The notes under the pieces: generated by a model | Databases searched by the model: none | Told to the model about the DNA's origin: nothing | The model's input: the letters and a program-made list of their open reading frames with translations, nothing else | In this document: positions 34,340 to 43,441 of the stretch, one piece after another | Position numbering within the stretch: the first letter of the stretch is position 1 | Layout: each line of letters begins with the position of its first letter | Program-made: the position numbers and the translations under genes | Origin: Xenophilus azovorans DSM 13620 | Lineage (GTDB): Bacteria; Pseudomonadota; Gammaproteobacteria; Burkholderiales; Burkholderiaceae_C | Reading direction: 5' to 3' | Length of the DNA stretch: 64,000 bases | Assembly: GCF_000745855.1 (NCBI RefSeq) | Contig: NZ_KN050766.1 | Span: 465,567 to 529,566 of the forward strand

Positions 34340-36256
34340 TCAGCGCGGTGCCATCCACCACATGGTCAACAGCCAGGAGCGTGCCAGGAGCCGCTGCGGC
34401 AGGGCCGCCTCGGGATGGCGCAGATGCGTCTTGCGGGCGATGAAGTACTGCTTGCCGTAGTACATCGGCACCAGGTAGCGCTGGTGCAGCAGGTAGCGGT
34501 CGAGCAGGCGCGCCGCTGCGGCGAGCGACGACCGGTCGTGGCTGCCCACGATCAGCTCCACCAGCTCGTCCACCACCGGGTCGGCGATGCCGGAAAGGTT
34601 CTGCGAGCCCTTCTCCTGCGCCGACTTCGAGCCGAAGTCGTCGTACAGCTCGTTGCCGGGGCTGGAGGAGCCGCCCAGGATCTGCACCGCCATGTCGAAC
34701 TCGAAGTCGTCCAGCCGCTTCTTGATCAGGCTCGGGTCGCGCACCAGGTATTCGAGCCGGATGCCCAGCTTGGCCAGGTTGCGCGCGTAGGGCGCCATCA
34801 CCACGTTCGAGGCGCGGTCGGCGAAGTCGATGCGGATGACGAAGGGCTCGCCCTTGTCGTTGCGCAGCGCCCCGTCGCGGAACTGCCAGCCGGCCTCCCG
34901 CAGCAGCGACTGGGCCTGCACGAGCTGCGCGCGCAGGCCCGCCGCGGTGTCGCCCGTCGATGCCGCGCGCGGCAGCGGCCCCTGGGTGCGGGCCAGGTAG
35001 TCGGCCTTGTGCTTCAGGCCGTCCAGCAGCTCGCGCTCGGGCGCCGACATCTCCGGCGCGGCCATGAGGTCCTGGCTGTTCTGGAAGTAGCTCTGCGTGC
35101 GCGCGCGGCGGCCGTAGAACAGGTGGGCGTTGAGCCAGTCGAAGTCGAAGGCCAGCTCCAGCGCCTGGCGCACCCGGATGTCCTGGAAGCGCGGCTGGCG
35201 CAGGTTCACGATCAGCCCCTGCATGCCGGTGAAGCGGGCGTGGGGGATCTCCTCCTTCACCAGTTCGCCGGAATCGAAGCGCCGTCCCTTGTAGCGGCGC
35301 ACCCAGGCGATGATGGAGCCCTCCTCCAGCGCATCGAGCATGCCGGCCTTGAGGGACTCCTCCTCCCCGATGCGGTCCTTGAAGTACTGGTAGCTGACGC
35401 TGCCGAAGTTGAACATGCCGCGCCGCACGGGCAGCTCGGCGGCCCAGTGGTCGGGCCGCCGGCGGTAGGTGATCGACTTGCCGAAGTCCACTTTCTCCAC
35501 CACGTAGGCGCCGCTGGCGATGGGCGGCTCGGTCACGATCTGGTCGAAGGGCTTGCCCTCGCCCCACTTGGGCGAGAACACCGGCAACTGGCCGATGATC
35601 ATGTGCAGCTCGGCGTTGCGCCGCTTGAAGTCGAAGCGGATCGCCCGCTCGCCCACCACCACCGCCTCCTTGATGTCGCTCCAGTAGGAGCGGAAGGTGG
35701 GCGAGGCCTGCCGGCTCATCAGGGTGTCGAAGGAGTACTTCACGTCCTTCGCCAGCACCGGGTCGCCGTTGGAAAAGCGCGCCTTCGGGTTGAGCCGGAA
35801 GGTGACGCTCAGGCGGTCCGGCGCGAGGGCGATGTCCTCGGCCAGCATGCCGTACTGCGAGAAAGGCTCGTCCTCGCTGGGCGTGGTGAGCGACTCGAAC
35901 ATCAGCCCGTACTCGGAGAACACGAAGCCGTTGGCGCTGTAGCCCATGCCCTCCGGCGGCGTGCCCTTGAGGGTGAAGGGGTTGAGCTTGTCGAAGCCGC
36001 CGCTGGACGAGAGCACCAGATCGCCGCCCTTGGGCGCGTCGGGGTTCACGTAGTCGAAGTGGGTGAAACCCGGGCCGTACTTGGGCTCGTAGCCCATGCC
36101 CTGGCCATGCACGGCCCAGGCGCTGCCGAGAGGGGCCGCGAAGAACGTCAATGCCATGAGCAGCCCAAGAAAACGCCGGGCCGCCCCGAGTTTTCTTGCT
36201 CCCCTCGGGGGACGGGTTGGGCGCAGCCCAGCCCTGGGGGCCGTCAATACTCGCAT
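34340..36256 (-). CDS. yejA: Extracellular peptide-binding protein, YejA type
   Basis: Family 5 solute-binding protein of 638 residues feeding YejBEF. The mature part has the YejA pattern: [28 protein letters not shown]-like [25 protein letters not shown] and [21 protein letters not shown]. The N-terminus is unusual. Residues 6-29 (from ATG 36256) are translated from a dispersed 70-bp repeat, which supplies a basic segment (RKLGAARRF) ahead of the hydrophobic core [17 protein letters not shown]. Starting at ATG 36157 would lose these charges; a GTG at 36271 is also in frame. The true start is therefore uncertain, but the function is well supported. Confidence 0.9.
   Translation of the reverse strand: MRVLTAPRAGLRPTRPPRGARKLGAARRFLGLLMALTFFAAPLGSAWAVHGQGMGYEPKYGPGFTHFDYVNPDAPKGGDLVLSSSGGFDKLNPFTLKGTPPEGMGYSANGFVFSEYGLMFESLTTPSEDEPFSQYGMLAEDIALAPDRLSVTFRLNPKARFSNGDPVLAKDVKYSFDTLMSRQASPTFRSYWSDIKEAVVVGERAIRFDFKRRNAELHMIIGQLPVFSPKWGEGKPFDQIVTEPPIASGAYVVEKVDFGKSITYRRRPDHWAAELPVRRGMFNFGSVSYQYFKDRIGEEESLKAGMLDALEEGSIIAWVRRYKGRRFDSGELVKEEIPHARFTGMQGLIVNLRQPRFQDIRVRQALELAFDFDWLNAHLFYGRRARTQSYFQNSQDLMAAPEMSAPERELLDGLKHKADYLARTQGPLPRAASTGDTAAGLRAQLVQAQSLLREAGWQFRDGALRNDKGEPFVIRIDFADRASNVVMAPYARNLAKLGIRLEYLVRDPSLIKKRLDDFEFDMAVQILGGSSSPGNELYDDFGSKSAQEKGSQNLSGIADPVVDELVELIVGSHDRSSLAAAARLLDRYLLHQRYLVPMYYGKQYFIARKTHLRHPEAALPQRLLARSWLLTMWWMAPR
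36170..36241 (+). repeat. 70-bp dispersed repeat, type A, copy 1
   Basis: Begins AAAACGCCGGGCCGCCCC, contains a CCCCTCGGGG hairpin and GGGCGCAGCCC hairpin, and ends AGCCCTGGGGGC. Two further copies lie at 41769-41842 (opposite orientation) and 59376-59444. The complementary strand is open in a frame reading [14 protein letters not shown], which continues into yejA. Confidence 0.8.
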
Positions 36257-36261
36257 GCGAG
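36250..36261. promoter_or_regulatory. 12-bp perfect palindrome between yejA and fabI
   Basis: CTCGCATGCGAG, overlapping the candidate ATG of yejA and 45 bases before fabI. It may be an operator serving the divergent pair, or chance; no second copy is seen nearby. Confidence 0.25.
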
Positions 36262-36305
36262 AATTCTGCACAACTTTTTCATCGAGTCAGACAAAGGGCA
36301 GATTC

Positions 36306-37100
36306 ATGGGCTTTCTCAGCGGCAAGAAACTTCTGATCACCGGCGTGCTCTCCAACCGCTCCATCGCCTACGGCATCGCCAAGGCCTGCCACCAGCAGGG
36401 CGCGGAACTCGCCTTCAGCTACGTGGGCGAGCGCTTTAAGGACCGCATCACCGAGTTCGCCGCCGAGTTCGGCTCGACGCTGGTGTTCGACTGCGACGTG
36501 GGCGACGACGCGCAGATCGACAAGCTCTTCGCCGACCTGGCGCAGACCTGGCCGAAGTTCGACGGCTTCGTGCACAGCATCGGCTTCGCGCCGCGCGAGG
36601 CGATCGCGGGCGACTTCCTGGAAGGCCTCTCGCGCGATGCCTTCAAGGTGGCGCACGACATCAGCGCCTACAGCTTCCCGGCGATGGCCAAGGCCGCCCT
36701 GCCCTACCTGAACGACCGCGCGGCGCTGCTCACGCTGACCTACCTGGGCGCCGTGCGCGTGGTGCCCAACTACAACACCATGGGCCTGGCCAAGGCCAGC
36801 CTCGAAGCCTCGGTGCGCTACCTGGCCGGCTCGCTCGGCCCCCGGGGCATCCGCGTCAACGGCGTCAGCGCCGGGCCGATCAAGACGCTGGCCGCGAGCG
36901 GCATCAAGGGCTTCGGCAAGCTGCTGCCTGCCGTGGCGGCCGTCTCTCCGATCCGCCGCAACATCACGATCGAGGACGTGGGCAACGTGGCGGCCTTCCT
37001 GCTGTCCGACCTGGCCGGCGGCGTGACGGCCGAGATCACCTACGTGGACGGCGGCTTCAGCAACGTGGTGGGCGGCATCGACGAGCCGGCCGAGGGCTGA
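36306..37100 (+). CDS. fabI: Enoyl-[acyl-carrier-protein] reductase (NADH), FabI
   Basis: Last reductive step of the fatty acid elongation cycle. A 264-residue short-chain dehydrogenase-fold protein of FabI type, with [13 protein letters not shown] at the cofactor site, [14 protein letters not shown], and the catalytic Tyr146 (TYLGA), Tyr156 and Lys163 ([14 protein letters not shown]). An AAAGGG ribosome binding site is 8 bases before ATG 36306. Divergent from the yej operon; the next gene follows after 14 bases. Confidence 0.97.
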   Translation: MGFLSGKKLLITGVLSNRSIAYGIAKACHQQGAELAFSYVGERFKDRITEFAAEFGSTLVFDCDVGDDAQIDKLFADLAQTWPKFDGFVHSIGFAPREAIAGDFLEGLSRDAFKVAHDISAYSFPAMAKAALPYLNDRAALLTLTYLGAVRVVPNYNTMGLAKASLEASVRYLAGSLGPRGIRVNGVSAGPIKTLAASGIKGFGKLLPAVAAVSPIRRNITIEDVGNVAAFLLSDLAGGVTAEITYVDGGFSNVVGGIDEPAEG

Positions 37101-37114
37101 GCCCTGCAGGCCCG

Positions 37115-37966
37115 ATGAGCCTCACCCGCCGGCAATGGCTGTGGGGTGCGGCCCTCGGGGCGGGCACCCTGCCGTGGCTGCCTTCGCATGCCGCCGCGCC
37201 GGCGCTGATGCTGGCCGACACCTGGCGCCCCGGCATGCCGCTGGCGGGTTACTGGGTCAGCGAGAAGTACGACGGGATGCGCGGCTACTGGGACGGCCGC
37301 CAGCTCTGGACGCGCGGCGGCGAGCGCGTCTTCGCCCCGGCCTGGTTCACCGCCGGCTGGCCTGCCCAGCCCATGGACGGCGAACTGTGGGCCGGCCGCG
37401 GCCGCTTCGGGTTCACCGCCGCCACCGTGCGAAGCCAGGTGCCCGACGAGAAGGCCTGGCGCGAAGTGCGCTTCATGGTCTTCGACCTGCCCGCGCAGCC
37501 CGGCGACTTCGATGCGCGCCTGGCCGCCCTGCGCCGGTTGCTGCCGCTGCCGGCAATCCCCTGGCTGGTGGCGGTGCAGCAGCAGCGCGCGACCACCGCG
37601 CAGGCTCTGCAGGCGCTGCTGGACAGGACCGTGCAGCAGGGCGGCGAAGGACTGATGCTGCACCTGGGCAGCGCGCCCTACCGCTCCGGCCGCAGCGCCG
37701 ACCTGCTCAAGGTCAAGCCGCACGACGACGCCGAGGCGGTGGTCGTCGGGCACCTGCCCGGCCAGGGCCGTCACGCCGGGCGGCTGGGTGCATTGCGTGT
37801 GCGCACGCCGGAGGGCCGGCTGCTGCGCATCGGCAGTGGCTTCACCGACGCCCAGCGCCAGAGCCCGCCGCCGGTGGGCAGCACCATCACCTACCGCTAC
37901 AACGGGCTGAGCGCGCAGGGTGTGCCGCGCTTCGCGCGCTTCCTGCGCGTGCGCGACGGTGCCTGA
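37115..37966 (+). CDS. Periplasmic ATP-dependent DNA ligase, LigE type
   Basis: Minimal ATP-dependent ligase of 283 residues. The adenylation motif SEKYDGMRGYW has nucleophile Lys51. Motif III-like VFDLPAQ, motif IV GGEGLML and motif V DLLKVKPHDD follow, and the OB-fold ends the protein with TYRYNGLSAQGVPRF. An export signal of twin-arginine appearance (TRRQWLWGAALGAG) begins the protein, as in LigE of other Proteobacteria, where the enzyme acts outside the cytoplasm and is linked to DNA uptake or extracellular DNA. It is 14 bases after fabI and overlaps the next gene by 1 base. Confidence 0.9.
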   Translation: MSLTRRQWLWGAALGAGTLPWLPSHAAAPALMLADTWRPGMPLAGYWVSEKYDGMRGYWDGRQLWTRGGERVFAPAWFTAGWPAQPMDGELWAGRGRFGFTAATVRSQVPDEKAWREVRFMVFDLPAQPGDFDARLAALRRLLPLPAIPWLVAVQQQRATTAQALQALLDRTVQQGGEGLMLHLGSAPYRSGRSADLLKVKPHDDAEAVVVGHLPGQGRHAGRLGALRVRTPEGRLLRIGSGFTDAQRQSPPPVGSTITYRYNGLSAQGVPRFARFLRVRDGA

Positions 37967-38367
37967 TGGACTCCCCCGACGACGATCCGCCACCCCGCCC
38001 CGCCCAGGGCCCGCTGCGCTGGCTGATGGTCGCGCTGGCCATCGTCTCGCTGGCGCTGGCCGTGCTCGGCGTGGTGCTGCCCGGCCTGCCGACCACGCCC
38101 TTCGTGCTGCTGGCGGCCTGGGCGGCGGCGCGCAGTTCGCCGCGGCTGGCGGCGTGGCTGGAACAGCATCGGCTGTTCGGACCGCTGATCCGGGACTGGC
38201 GCCGCGGCGGCCGGGTCAGCCGCCGTGCCAAGCGCAGCGCGGCCATCGCGATGGCCGCATGCGCGGCGCTGCTGCTGTGGCTGTCGCCCTCGCGCTGGGG
38301 TGCGCTGGCCGGCATCGGCGCGATGGCCTGCGTACTGGCCTGGCTCTGGCACCGGCCGGAGCCCTGA
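37966..38367 (+). CDS. YbaN/DUF454 family membrane protein
   Basis: Small inner-membrane protein of 133 residues. The DUF454 signature GVVLPGLPTTPFVLLAAWAAA covers helix 1-2 (about 34-55), followed by the cytoplasmic segment HRLFGPLIRDWRRGGRVSRRAK and two more helices. Function unknown. The start overlaps the ligase stop (TGATG), implying coupled translation. Confidence 0.9.
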   Translation: MDSPDDDPPPRPAQGPLRWLMVALAIVSLALAVLGVVLPGLPTTPFVLLAAWAAARSSPRLAAWLEQHRLFGPLIRDWRRGGRVSRRAKRSAAIAMAACAALLLWLSPSRWGALAGIGAMACVLAWLWHRPEP

Positions 38368-38438
38368 CCGAGGAACGAGGTGCACGCCGCGCCGCGATGA
38401 CATAGACAATCCCCTCCAGGAAAGGCAGCCGCATCATC

Positions 38439-38498
38439 ATGGCCGAACGCAGGATCCCGTCCCACGCCGCCGTTGCACCACGGTCGGGCGCGGCATGA
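38439..38498 (+). CDS. Short upstream ORF (19 residues) coupled to the EamA gene
   Basis: ATG 38439 with an AGGAAAGG-like site about 11-18 bases upstream reads MAERRIPSHAAVAPRSGAA and ends in a TGA overlapping the EamA ATG (ATGA). The EamA start has no ribosome binding site of its own, so coupling is plausible. No homologue recognised. Confidence 0.35.
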   Translation: MAERRIPSHAAVAPRSGAA

Positions 38499-39364
38499 CG
38501 CTCACCGGCCCGGTCGCGCTCGCGGTGCTGTTCGGCGCACTGCTGCACGCGAGCTGGAACGCGCTGATCAAGTCGTCCACCGACAAGTCGCTCGACACCG
38601 CGCTGATCCACGGCCTGGGCGTGTTCTTCGCGGTGCCGATGCTCGTCTTCACCGGCCTGCCCGCCCTGGCCTCGTGGCCCTACCTGGCCGCATCGACCGT
38701 CGTCCACATCGGCTACTACATCGCCCTGGCCGGCGCCTACAAGCACGGCGACCTGGGCCTGGCCTACCCGGTGATGCGCGGCAGCGCACCGCTGCTGGTG
38801 GCGCTGGGCAGCCACGCGCTGCTGGGCGAGGCGCTTTCCGCCGGCGCCTGGCTGGGCGTGGCGGGCGTGTGCGCAGGTGTGTTGCTGCTGGGACTGGCGC
38901 CGGCGCGTCTGCAAACCGCCGGCGGACACCGCGGCAAGGCGCTCGGCTTCGCACTGGCCAACGCCGGCATCATCGCCGTCTACACCGTCATCGACGGACT
39001 TGGCGTGCGCGCCAGCGGCAATGCCGGGGCCTATGTGGCGTTGTTGTTCGTCTTCGACGGCCTGCCCTTCCTGCTGCTGGTGCTGTGGCGGCGCGGGCCC
39101 GCGCACCGTGCGGCAGCGCTGGCCTACATGGCGCGGCGGTCGCGCGTGGCCTGGCTGGGCACGGTGGCCTCGCTCGGCAGCTACGGCATCGCGCTGTGGG
39201 CGATGACGCGCGCACCGGTGGCGGTGGTGGCGGCGCTGCGCGAGACCTCGGTGCTCTTCGCCGCGCTGATCGGCGCCGTATGGCTGCGCGAGCGCTTCGG
39301 CCTGCAGCGCGTGCTGGGCACCGCGGCCGTGCTGGCCGGGGTGATGACGCTGCGCTTCGGCTGA
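38495..39364 (+). CDS. EamA/DMT family transporter
   Basis: Ten-helix membrane protein of 289 residues, starting LTGPVALAVLFGALLHASWNALIK, the pattern of the subgroup annotated as EamA family/YdcZ-like exporters. The second half begins near residue 150 (ALGFALANAGIIAVYTVIDG), and an AVVAALRETSVLFAALIG signature is near the C-terminus. Substrate unknown. It converges on the decarboxylase gene with only 12 bases between the stops. Confidence 0.88.
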   Translation: MTLTGPVALAVLFGALLHASWNALIKSSTDKSLDTALIHGLGVFFAVPMLVFTGLPALASWPYLAASTVVHIGYYIALAGAYKHGDLGLAYPVMRGSAPLLVALGSHALLGEALSAGAWLGVAGVCAGVLLLGLAPARLQTAGGHRGKALGFALANAGIIAVYTVIDGLGVRASGNAGAYVALLFVFDGLPFLLLVLWRRGPAHRAAALAYMARRSRVAWLGTVASLGSYGIALWAMTRAPVAVVAALRETSVLFAALIGAVWLRERFGLQRVLGTAAVLAGVMTLRFG

Positions 39365-39376
39365 CGCCGCCGGGCG

Positions 39377-41662
39377 TCAGGCCCTGACGCAGTCCGCGTA
39401 GTAGCGCTTCTGCCCGCTCTCGTCGACGCGCGCCACCAGCCCGTGGATGTCGGTCTCGAAGCCCGGGCACTCCAGGTTGAACTGGCGGGCGAACTTCAGG
39501 TAGTCGACGATCTTCTTGTTGAACACCTCGCCCGGGATCAGCAGCGGGATGCCGGGCGGGTACGGCGTGATCAGGCTGGTGGTGATGCGGCCTTCCAGCT
39601 CGTCGATCTCCACGCGCTCGGTCTTGCGGTGCGCGATGTGGGCGAAGGCGTCGCTGGGCTTCATCGCCGGCGTCAGGTCCGACAGGTAGATCTCGGTGGT
39701 CAGCCGCGCCACGTCGTAGCGGGCATACAGCTCGTGCACGCGCTGGCACAGGTCGCGCAGGCCCATGCGCTCGTAGCCGGGGTGCTGCTGGCAGAACTCC
39801 GGCATGATGCGCCACATCGGCTGGTTGCGCGCGTAGTCGTCCTTGAACTGCTGCAGCGCCGTCAGCAGCGTGTTCCAGCGGCCCTTGGTGATGCCGATGG
39901 TGAACATGATGAAGAAGCTGTACAGGCCCGTCTTCTCCACGATCACGCCGTGCTCGGCCAGGAACTTGGTGACGATGGAGGCCGGGATGCCCGTCTCGGC
40001 GAACTTGCCGTTCAGGTCCAGCCCCGGCGTGACGATGGTGGACTTGATCGGGTCCAGCATGTTGAAGCCGTCGGCCAGCTTGCCGAAGCCGTGCCAGTTG
40101 CGCGCCCCGTTCTTGCCGTTGCCCTTGCCTTCGGCCTTGATGATCCAGTCGTCGGCGCGGCCGATGCCCTCGTCCACCAGGTGCTCGGGGCCCCAGACCT
40201 TGAACCACCATTCGTCCTCGCCGAACTCGGCTTCGACCTTGCGCATGGCGCGGCGGAAGTCCAGTGCTTCCAGAATGCTCTCTTCGACCAGCGCAGTGCC
40301 GCCGGGCGGCTCCATCATGGCGGCGGCCACGTCGCAGCTGGCGATGATGGCGTACTGCGGGCTGGTCGACGAGTGCATGAGATAGGCCTCGTTGAACAGG
40401 TCGCGGTCGAGCTGGCGGTTCTGCGAGTCCTGCACCAGCACGTGGCTGGCCTGGCTGATGCCGGCCAGCAGCTTGTGCGTGGACTGGGTGGCGAACACCA
40501 GCGACTCCTTGGGCCGCACGCGCCGCTTGCCCATCGCGTGGTACGGCCCGTAGAAAGGGTGGAAGGCCGCGTGCGGCAGCCAGGCCTCGTCGAAGTGCAG
40601 CGTGTCGACGTAGCCGTCCAGCATGCCCTTGATCGTCTCGGTGTTGTAGATCACGCCGTCGTAGGTGGACTGCGTGAGCGTCAGCACGCGCGGCTTGACC
40701 TTGTCGGCGTCCACGTCCTTGAGCAGCGGGTTGGCGCGGATCTTGGCCTTGATCGCCTCGGGCTCGAACTCGCTCTTCGGGATCGGGCCGATGATCCCGA
40801 AGTGGTTGCGCGTGGGCTTCATGAAGACCGGGATCGCGCCCGTCATCACGATCGCGTGCAGGATCGACTTGTGGCAGTTGCGGTCCACCACCACCACGTC
40901 GCCCGGCGCCACCGTGTGGTGCCACACCATCTTGTTGCTGGTGCTGGTGCCGTTGGTGACGAAGAAGCAGTGGTCGGCGTTGAAGATGCGCGCCGCGTTG
41001 CGCTCGCTGGCGGCCACGGGGCCGGTGTGGTCCAGCAGCTGGCCCAGTTCCTCCACCGCGTTGCACACGTCGGCGCGCAGCATGTTCTCGCCGAAGAACT
41101 GGTGGAACATCTGGCCCACCGGGCTCTTGAGGAAGGCCACGCCGCCCGAGTGGCCGGGGCAGTGCCAGGAGTAGGAGCCGTCCTCCGCGTAGTCGATCAG
41201 CGCCTTGAAGAACGGCGGCTGCACGCTCTCCAGGTAGCTCTTGGCCTCGCGGATGATGTGCTTGGCCACGAACTCCGGCGTGTCCTCGAACATGTGGATG
41301 AAGCCGTGCAGCTCGCGCAGGATGTCGTTGGGCAGGTGGCGGCTGGTCTTGGTCTCGCCGTAGATGTAGATCGGCACGTCGGCGTTCTTGCGCCGCACCT
41401 CGCCGATGAAGTTGCGCAGGTTCAGCACCGCCGGATCGACGTCGGGGCCGGCGCCGAACTCCTCGTCGTCGATCGACAGGATGAACGCGCTGGCGCGGCT
41501 TTGCTGCTGCGCGAACTGGCTCAGGTCGCCGTAGCTCGTCACGCCCAGCACCTCGAAGCCCTCGCTTTCGATGGCCTGGGCCAGCGCCCGGATGCCCAGG
41601 CCCGAGGTGTTCTCGGAGCGGAAGTCCTCGTCGATGATGACGATCGGGAAGCGGAATTTCAT
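39377..41662 (-). CDS. Orn/Lys/Arg decarboxylase (PLP-dependent, biodegradative class)
   Basis: Large PLP enzyme of 761 residues with the three-part layout of the class: an N-terminal flavodoxin-like wing domain (about 1-145), the PLP domain with SWHCPGHSGG, TNGTSTSNK, Asp358 in HFDEAW and the Schiff-base Lys397 in STHKLLAG, and the C-terminal domain with TPYPPGIPLLIPGE. It decarboxylates ornithine, lysine or arginine to a polyamine precursor. The length is closest to arginine decarboxylase AdiA, but specificity cannot be fixed from motifs alone. Monocistronic, divergent from nfeD. Confidence 0.93.
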   Translation of the reverse strand: MKFRFPIVIIDEDFRSENTSGLGIRALAQAIESEGFEVLGVTSYGDLSQFAQQQSRASAFILSIDDEEFGAGPDVDPAVLNLRNFIGEVRRKNADVPIYIYGETKTSRHLPNDILRELHGFIHMFEDTPEFVAKHIIREAKSYLESVQPPFFKALIDYAEDGSYSWHCPGHSGGVAFLKSPVGQMFHQFFGENMLRADVCNAVEELGQLLDHTGPVAASERNAARIFNADHCFFVTNGTSTSNKMVWHHTVAPGDVVVVDRNCHKSILHAIVMTGAIPVFMKPTRNHFGIIGPIPKSEFEPEAIKAKIRANPLLKDVDADKVKPRVLTLTQSTYDGVIYNTETIKGMLDGYVDTLHFDEAWLPHAAFHPFYGPYHAMGKRRVRPKESLVFATQSTHKLLAGISQASHVLVQDSQNRQLDRDLFNEAYLMHSSTSPQYAIIASCDVAAAMMEPPGGTALVEESILEALDFRRAMRKVEAEFGEDEWWFKVWGPEHLVDEGIGRADDWIIKAEGKGNGKNGARNWHGFGKLADGFNMLDPIKSTIVTPGLDLNGKFAETGIPASIVTKFLAEHGVIVEKTGLYSFFIMFTIGITKGRWNTLLTALQQFKDDYARNQPMWRIMPEFCQQHPGYERMGLRDLCQRVHELYARYDVARLTTEIYLSDLTPAMKPSDAFAHIAHRKTERVEIDELEGRITTSLITPYPPGIPLLIPGEVFNKKIVDYLKFARQFNLECPGFETDIHGLVARVDESGQKRYYADCVRA

Positions 41663-41768
41663 GGGGGCGGCTCCGGTGGCGGCTGCGCGAAGAAGGCGCG
41701 AAGTGTAAGGAATTCAAGTGACCGTACGCTGAGCGTTCTGTCTCACAATGGCGGCCTTTGCCGAGAGC

Positions 41769-41842
41769 GCCCCCCAGGGCCGGGCTGCGCCCGACCCGCC
41801 CCCCGCGGGGGACAAGAAAACTTGGGGCGGCCCGGCGTTTTT
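41769..41842 (-). repeat. 70-bp dispersed repeat, type A, copy 2
   Basis: Reverse-complement orientation relative to copy 1. It has the same AACGCCGGGCCGCCCCAAG start, TTTTCTTG, C/G hairpins and CCCTGGGGGGC end. It ends 14 bases before the nfeD ATG, leaving just the GAGGAG ribosome binding site outside. Confidence 0.8.
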
Positions 41843-41856
41843 CTCGAGGAGATCTC

Positions 41857-42282
41857 ATGGCGAATTCGACCCTGTGGTGGCTGCTGGCCGGCGTCGCCGT
41901 CGTGCTCGAACTGCTGTCAGGCACCGTCTACCTGCTGCTGGTGGGCATCGGCCTTGCCGCCGCCGCCATCGCCGCCCACCTGGGCCTGGCGCTGACGACG
42001 CAGATCGTGGTGGCGGCGCTGGTCGGGGTGGGTGCCGTCGCCCTGTGGTACGTCACGCACCGCCGCGGCGCCAGCGGCGTGCCCAGCCAGGCCGACCCGA
42101 ACCTGAACCTCGACGTGGGAGAACAGGTCAGCGTCGAGGAATGGAACGCCGACGGCACCGCGGTCGTGCGGCACCGCGGCGCGCAGTGGACCGCCGTGGT
42201 CCGCCCGGGTGCCGTGCCCGTGCCGGGCCTGCACCGCGTCGTCGAAATCGTGGGCAACCGCCTGGTGCTCGAAAGAATCTGA
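41857..42282 (+). CDS. NfeD family protein (YbbK-like)
   Basis: Membrane protein of 141 residues: two or three N-terminal helices (about 6-65) and a C-terminal OB-fold NfeD domain (about 85-141, DVGEQVSVEEWNADGTAVVRHRG). It is a partner of the stomatin/SPFH protein encoded 36 bases downstream, the usual pairing in bacteria, thought to work in membrane microdomain or membrane protein quality control. ATG 41857 with GAGGAG six bases upstream; an in-frame ATG at 41758 starts inside the repeat region and is unlikely. Confidence 0.9.
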   Translation: MANSTLWWLLAGVAVVLELLSGTVYLLLVGIGLAAAAIAAHLGLALTTQIVVAALVGVGAVALWYVTHRRGASGVPSQADPNLNLDVGEQVSVEEWNADGTAVVRHRGAQWTAVVRPGAVPVPGLHRVVEIVGNRLVLERI

Positions 42283-42318
42283 ACCGCCATCAACGCAAGC
42301 AATCAAGGAGAAGCAGGA

Positions 42319-43245
42319 ATGGAAGTCGCCGTCGTCATCCTCGTCATCGCCCTCATCTTCATCTGGCAGTCGATCAAGTTCGTGCCCCAGCAGAACGCCT
42401 GGATCCGCGAGCGCCTGGGCAAGTACCACGGCACCATGACACCGGGCCCCAACTTCCTCATCCCCTTCATCGACAAGGTGGCCTACAAGCACAGCCTGAA
42501 GGAGATCCCGCTGGACGTGCCCAGCCAGGTCTGCATCACGCGCGACAACACGCAGTTGCAGGTGGACGGTATCCTGTACTTCCAGGTCACGGACCCGATG
42601 CGCGCCAGCTACGGCAGCAGCAACTACATCGTGGCCGTCACCCAGCTGGCGCAGACCTCGCTGCGCAGCGTGATCGGCAAGCTGGAGCTGGACAAGACCT
42701 TCGAGGAGCGCGACATGATCAACGCCCAGGTCGTCTCCGCCATCGACGAGGCGGCGCTGAACTGGGGCGTGAAGGTGCTGCGCTACGAGATCAAGGACCT
42801 GACCCCGCCCAAGGAAATCCTGCAGGCCATGCAACGCCAGATCACGGCCGAACGTGAGAAGCGTGCGCTGATCGCGGCGTCCGAGGGCCGGCGCCAGGAG
42901 CAGATCAACATCGCCACCGGCGAGCGCGAAGCCTTCATCGCCCGCTCCGAGGGCGAGAAGCAGGCGCAGATCAACAACGCGCAGGGCGAGGCCGCTGCCA
43001 TCACCGCCGTGGCCGTGGCGACGGCCGAGGCCATCGAGCGCGTGGCCGCCGCCATCCGCCAGCCGGGCGGCGAGCAGGCCGTGCAACTCAAGGTGGCCGA
43101 GCGCGCCGTGGACGCCTACAGCAAGGTGGCGGCCGACGCGACCACCACCCTCATCGTGCCCAGCAGCATGAACGAGACCGCCACCCTCATCGCTTCGGCC
43201 ATGCGCATGGTGCAGGCCGGCAAGGCGCCCTCTTCCGCAGGTTAG
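42319..43245 (+). CDS. SPFH/Band 7 (stomatin-like) membrane protein, QmcA type
   Basis: 308 residues: a single N-terminal membrane helix (VAVVILVIALIFIWQSIKFV), then the Band 7 domain (about 20-190, with ERLGKYHGTMTPGPNFLIPF and KTFEERDMINAQVV). A long coiled helix rich in Ala/Glu/Gln follows (about 170-240) and a C-terminal stretch with IVPSSMNETATLIASAM. Such proteins form large ring or cage oligomers with NfeD and associate with FtsH-type proteolysis in several bacteria. The stop lies 15 bases before a tRNA gene. Confidence 0.93.
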   Translation: MEVAVVILVIALIFIWQSIKFVPQQNAWIRERLGKYHGTMTPGPNFLIPFIDKVAYKHSLKEIPLDVPSQVCITRDNTQLQVDGILYFQVTDPMRASYGSSNYIVAVTQLAQTSLRSVIGKLELDKTFEERDMINAQVVSAIDEAALNWGVKVLRYEIKDLTPPKEILQAMQRQITAEREKRALIAASEGRRQEQINIATGEREAFIARSEGEKQAQINNAQGEAAAITAVAVATAEAIERVAAAIRQPGGEQAVQLKVAERAVDAYSKVAADATTTLIVPSSMNETATLIASAMRMVQAGKAPSSAG

Positions 43246-43260
43246 AATGGCCGGCTTCGC

Positions 43261-43351
<91 letters not shown>

Positions 43352-43394
43352 GAATTGAGTCCACCGACATCCGCCAACGTGCGGTAGGTCATTG

Positions 43395-43422
43395 AAAAAG
43401 CCCGGGTCATCCGGGCTTTTTT
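43395..43422. terminator. Intrinsic terminator after tRNA-Ser
   Basis: 11-bp stem AAAAAGCCCGG with its complement, 5-base loop, followed by T residues. It serves the tRNA transcript on the plus strand and, having A-rich sequence on the other side, the convergent minus-strand gene ending at 43442. Confidence 0.88.
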
Positions 43423-43441
43423 GTGCGCTGACGCCAGGAAC

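Noticed and set aside
41758-41856. N-terminal extension of NfeD starting in the repeat
   Set aside because: The extension is entirely repeat sequence; the ATG at 41857 has a strong GAGGAG site and gives the normal family start.
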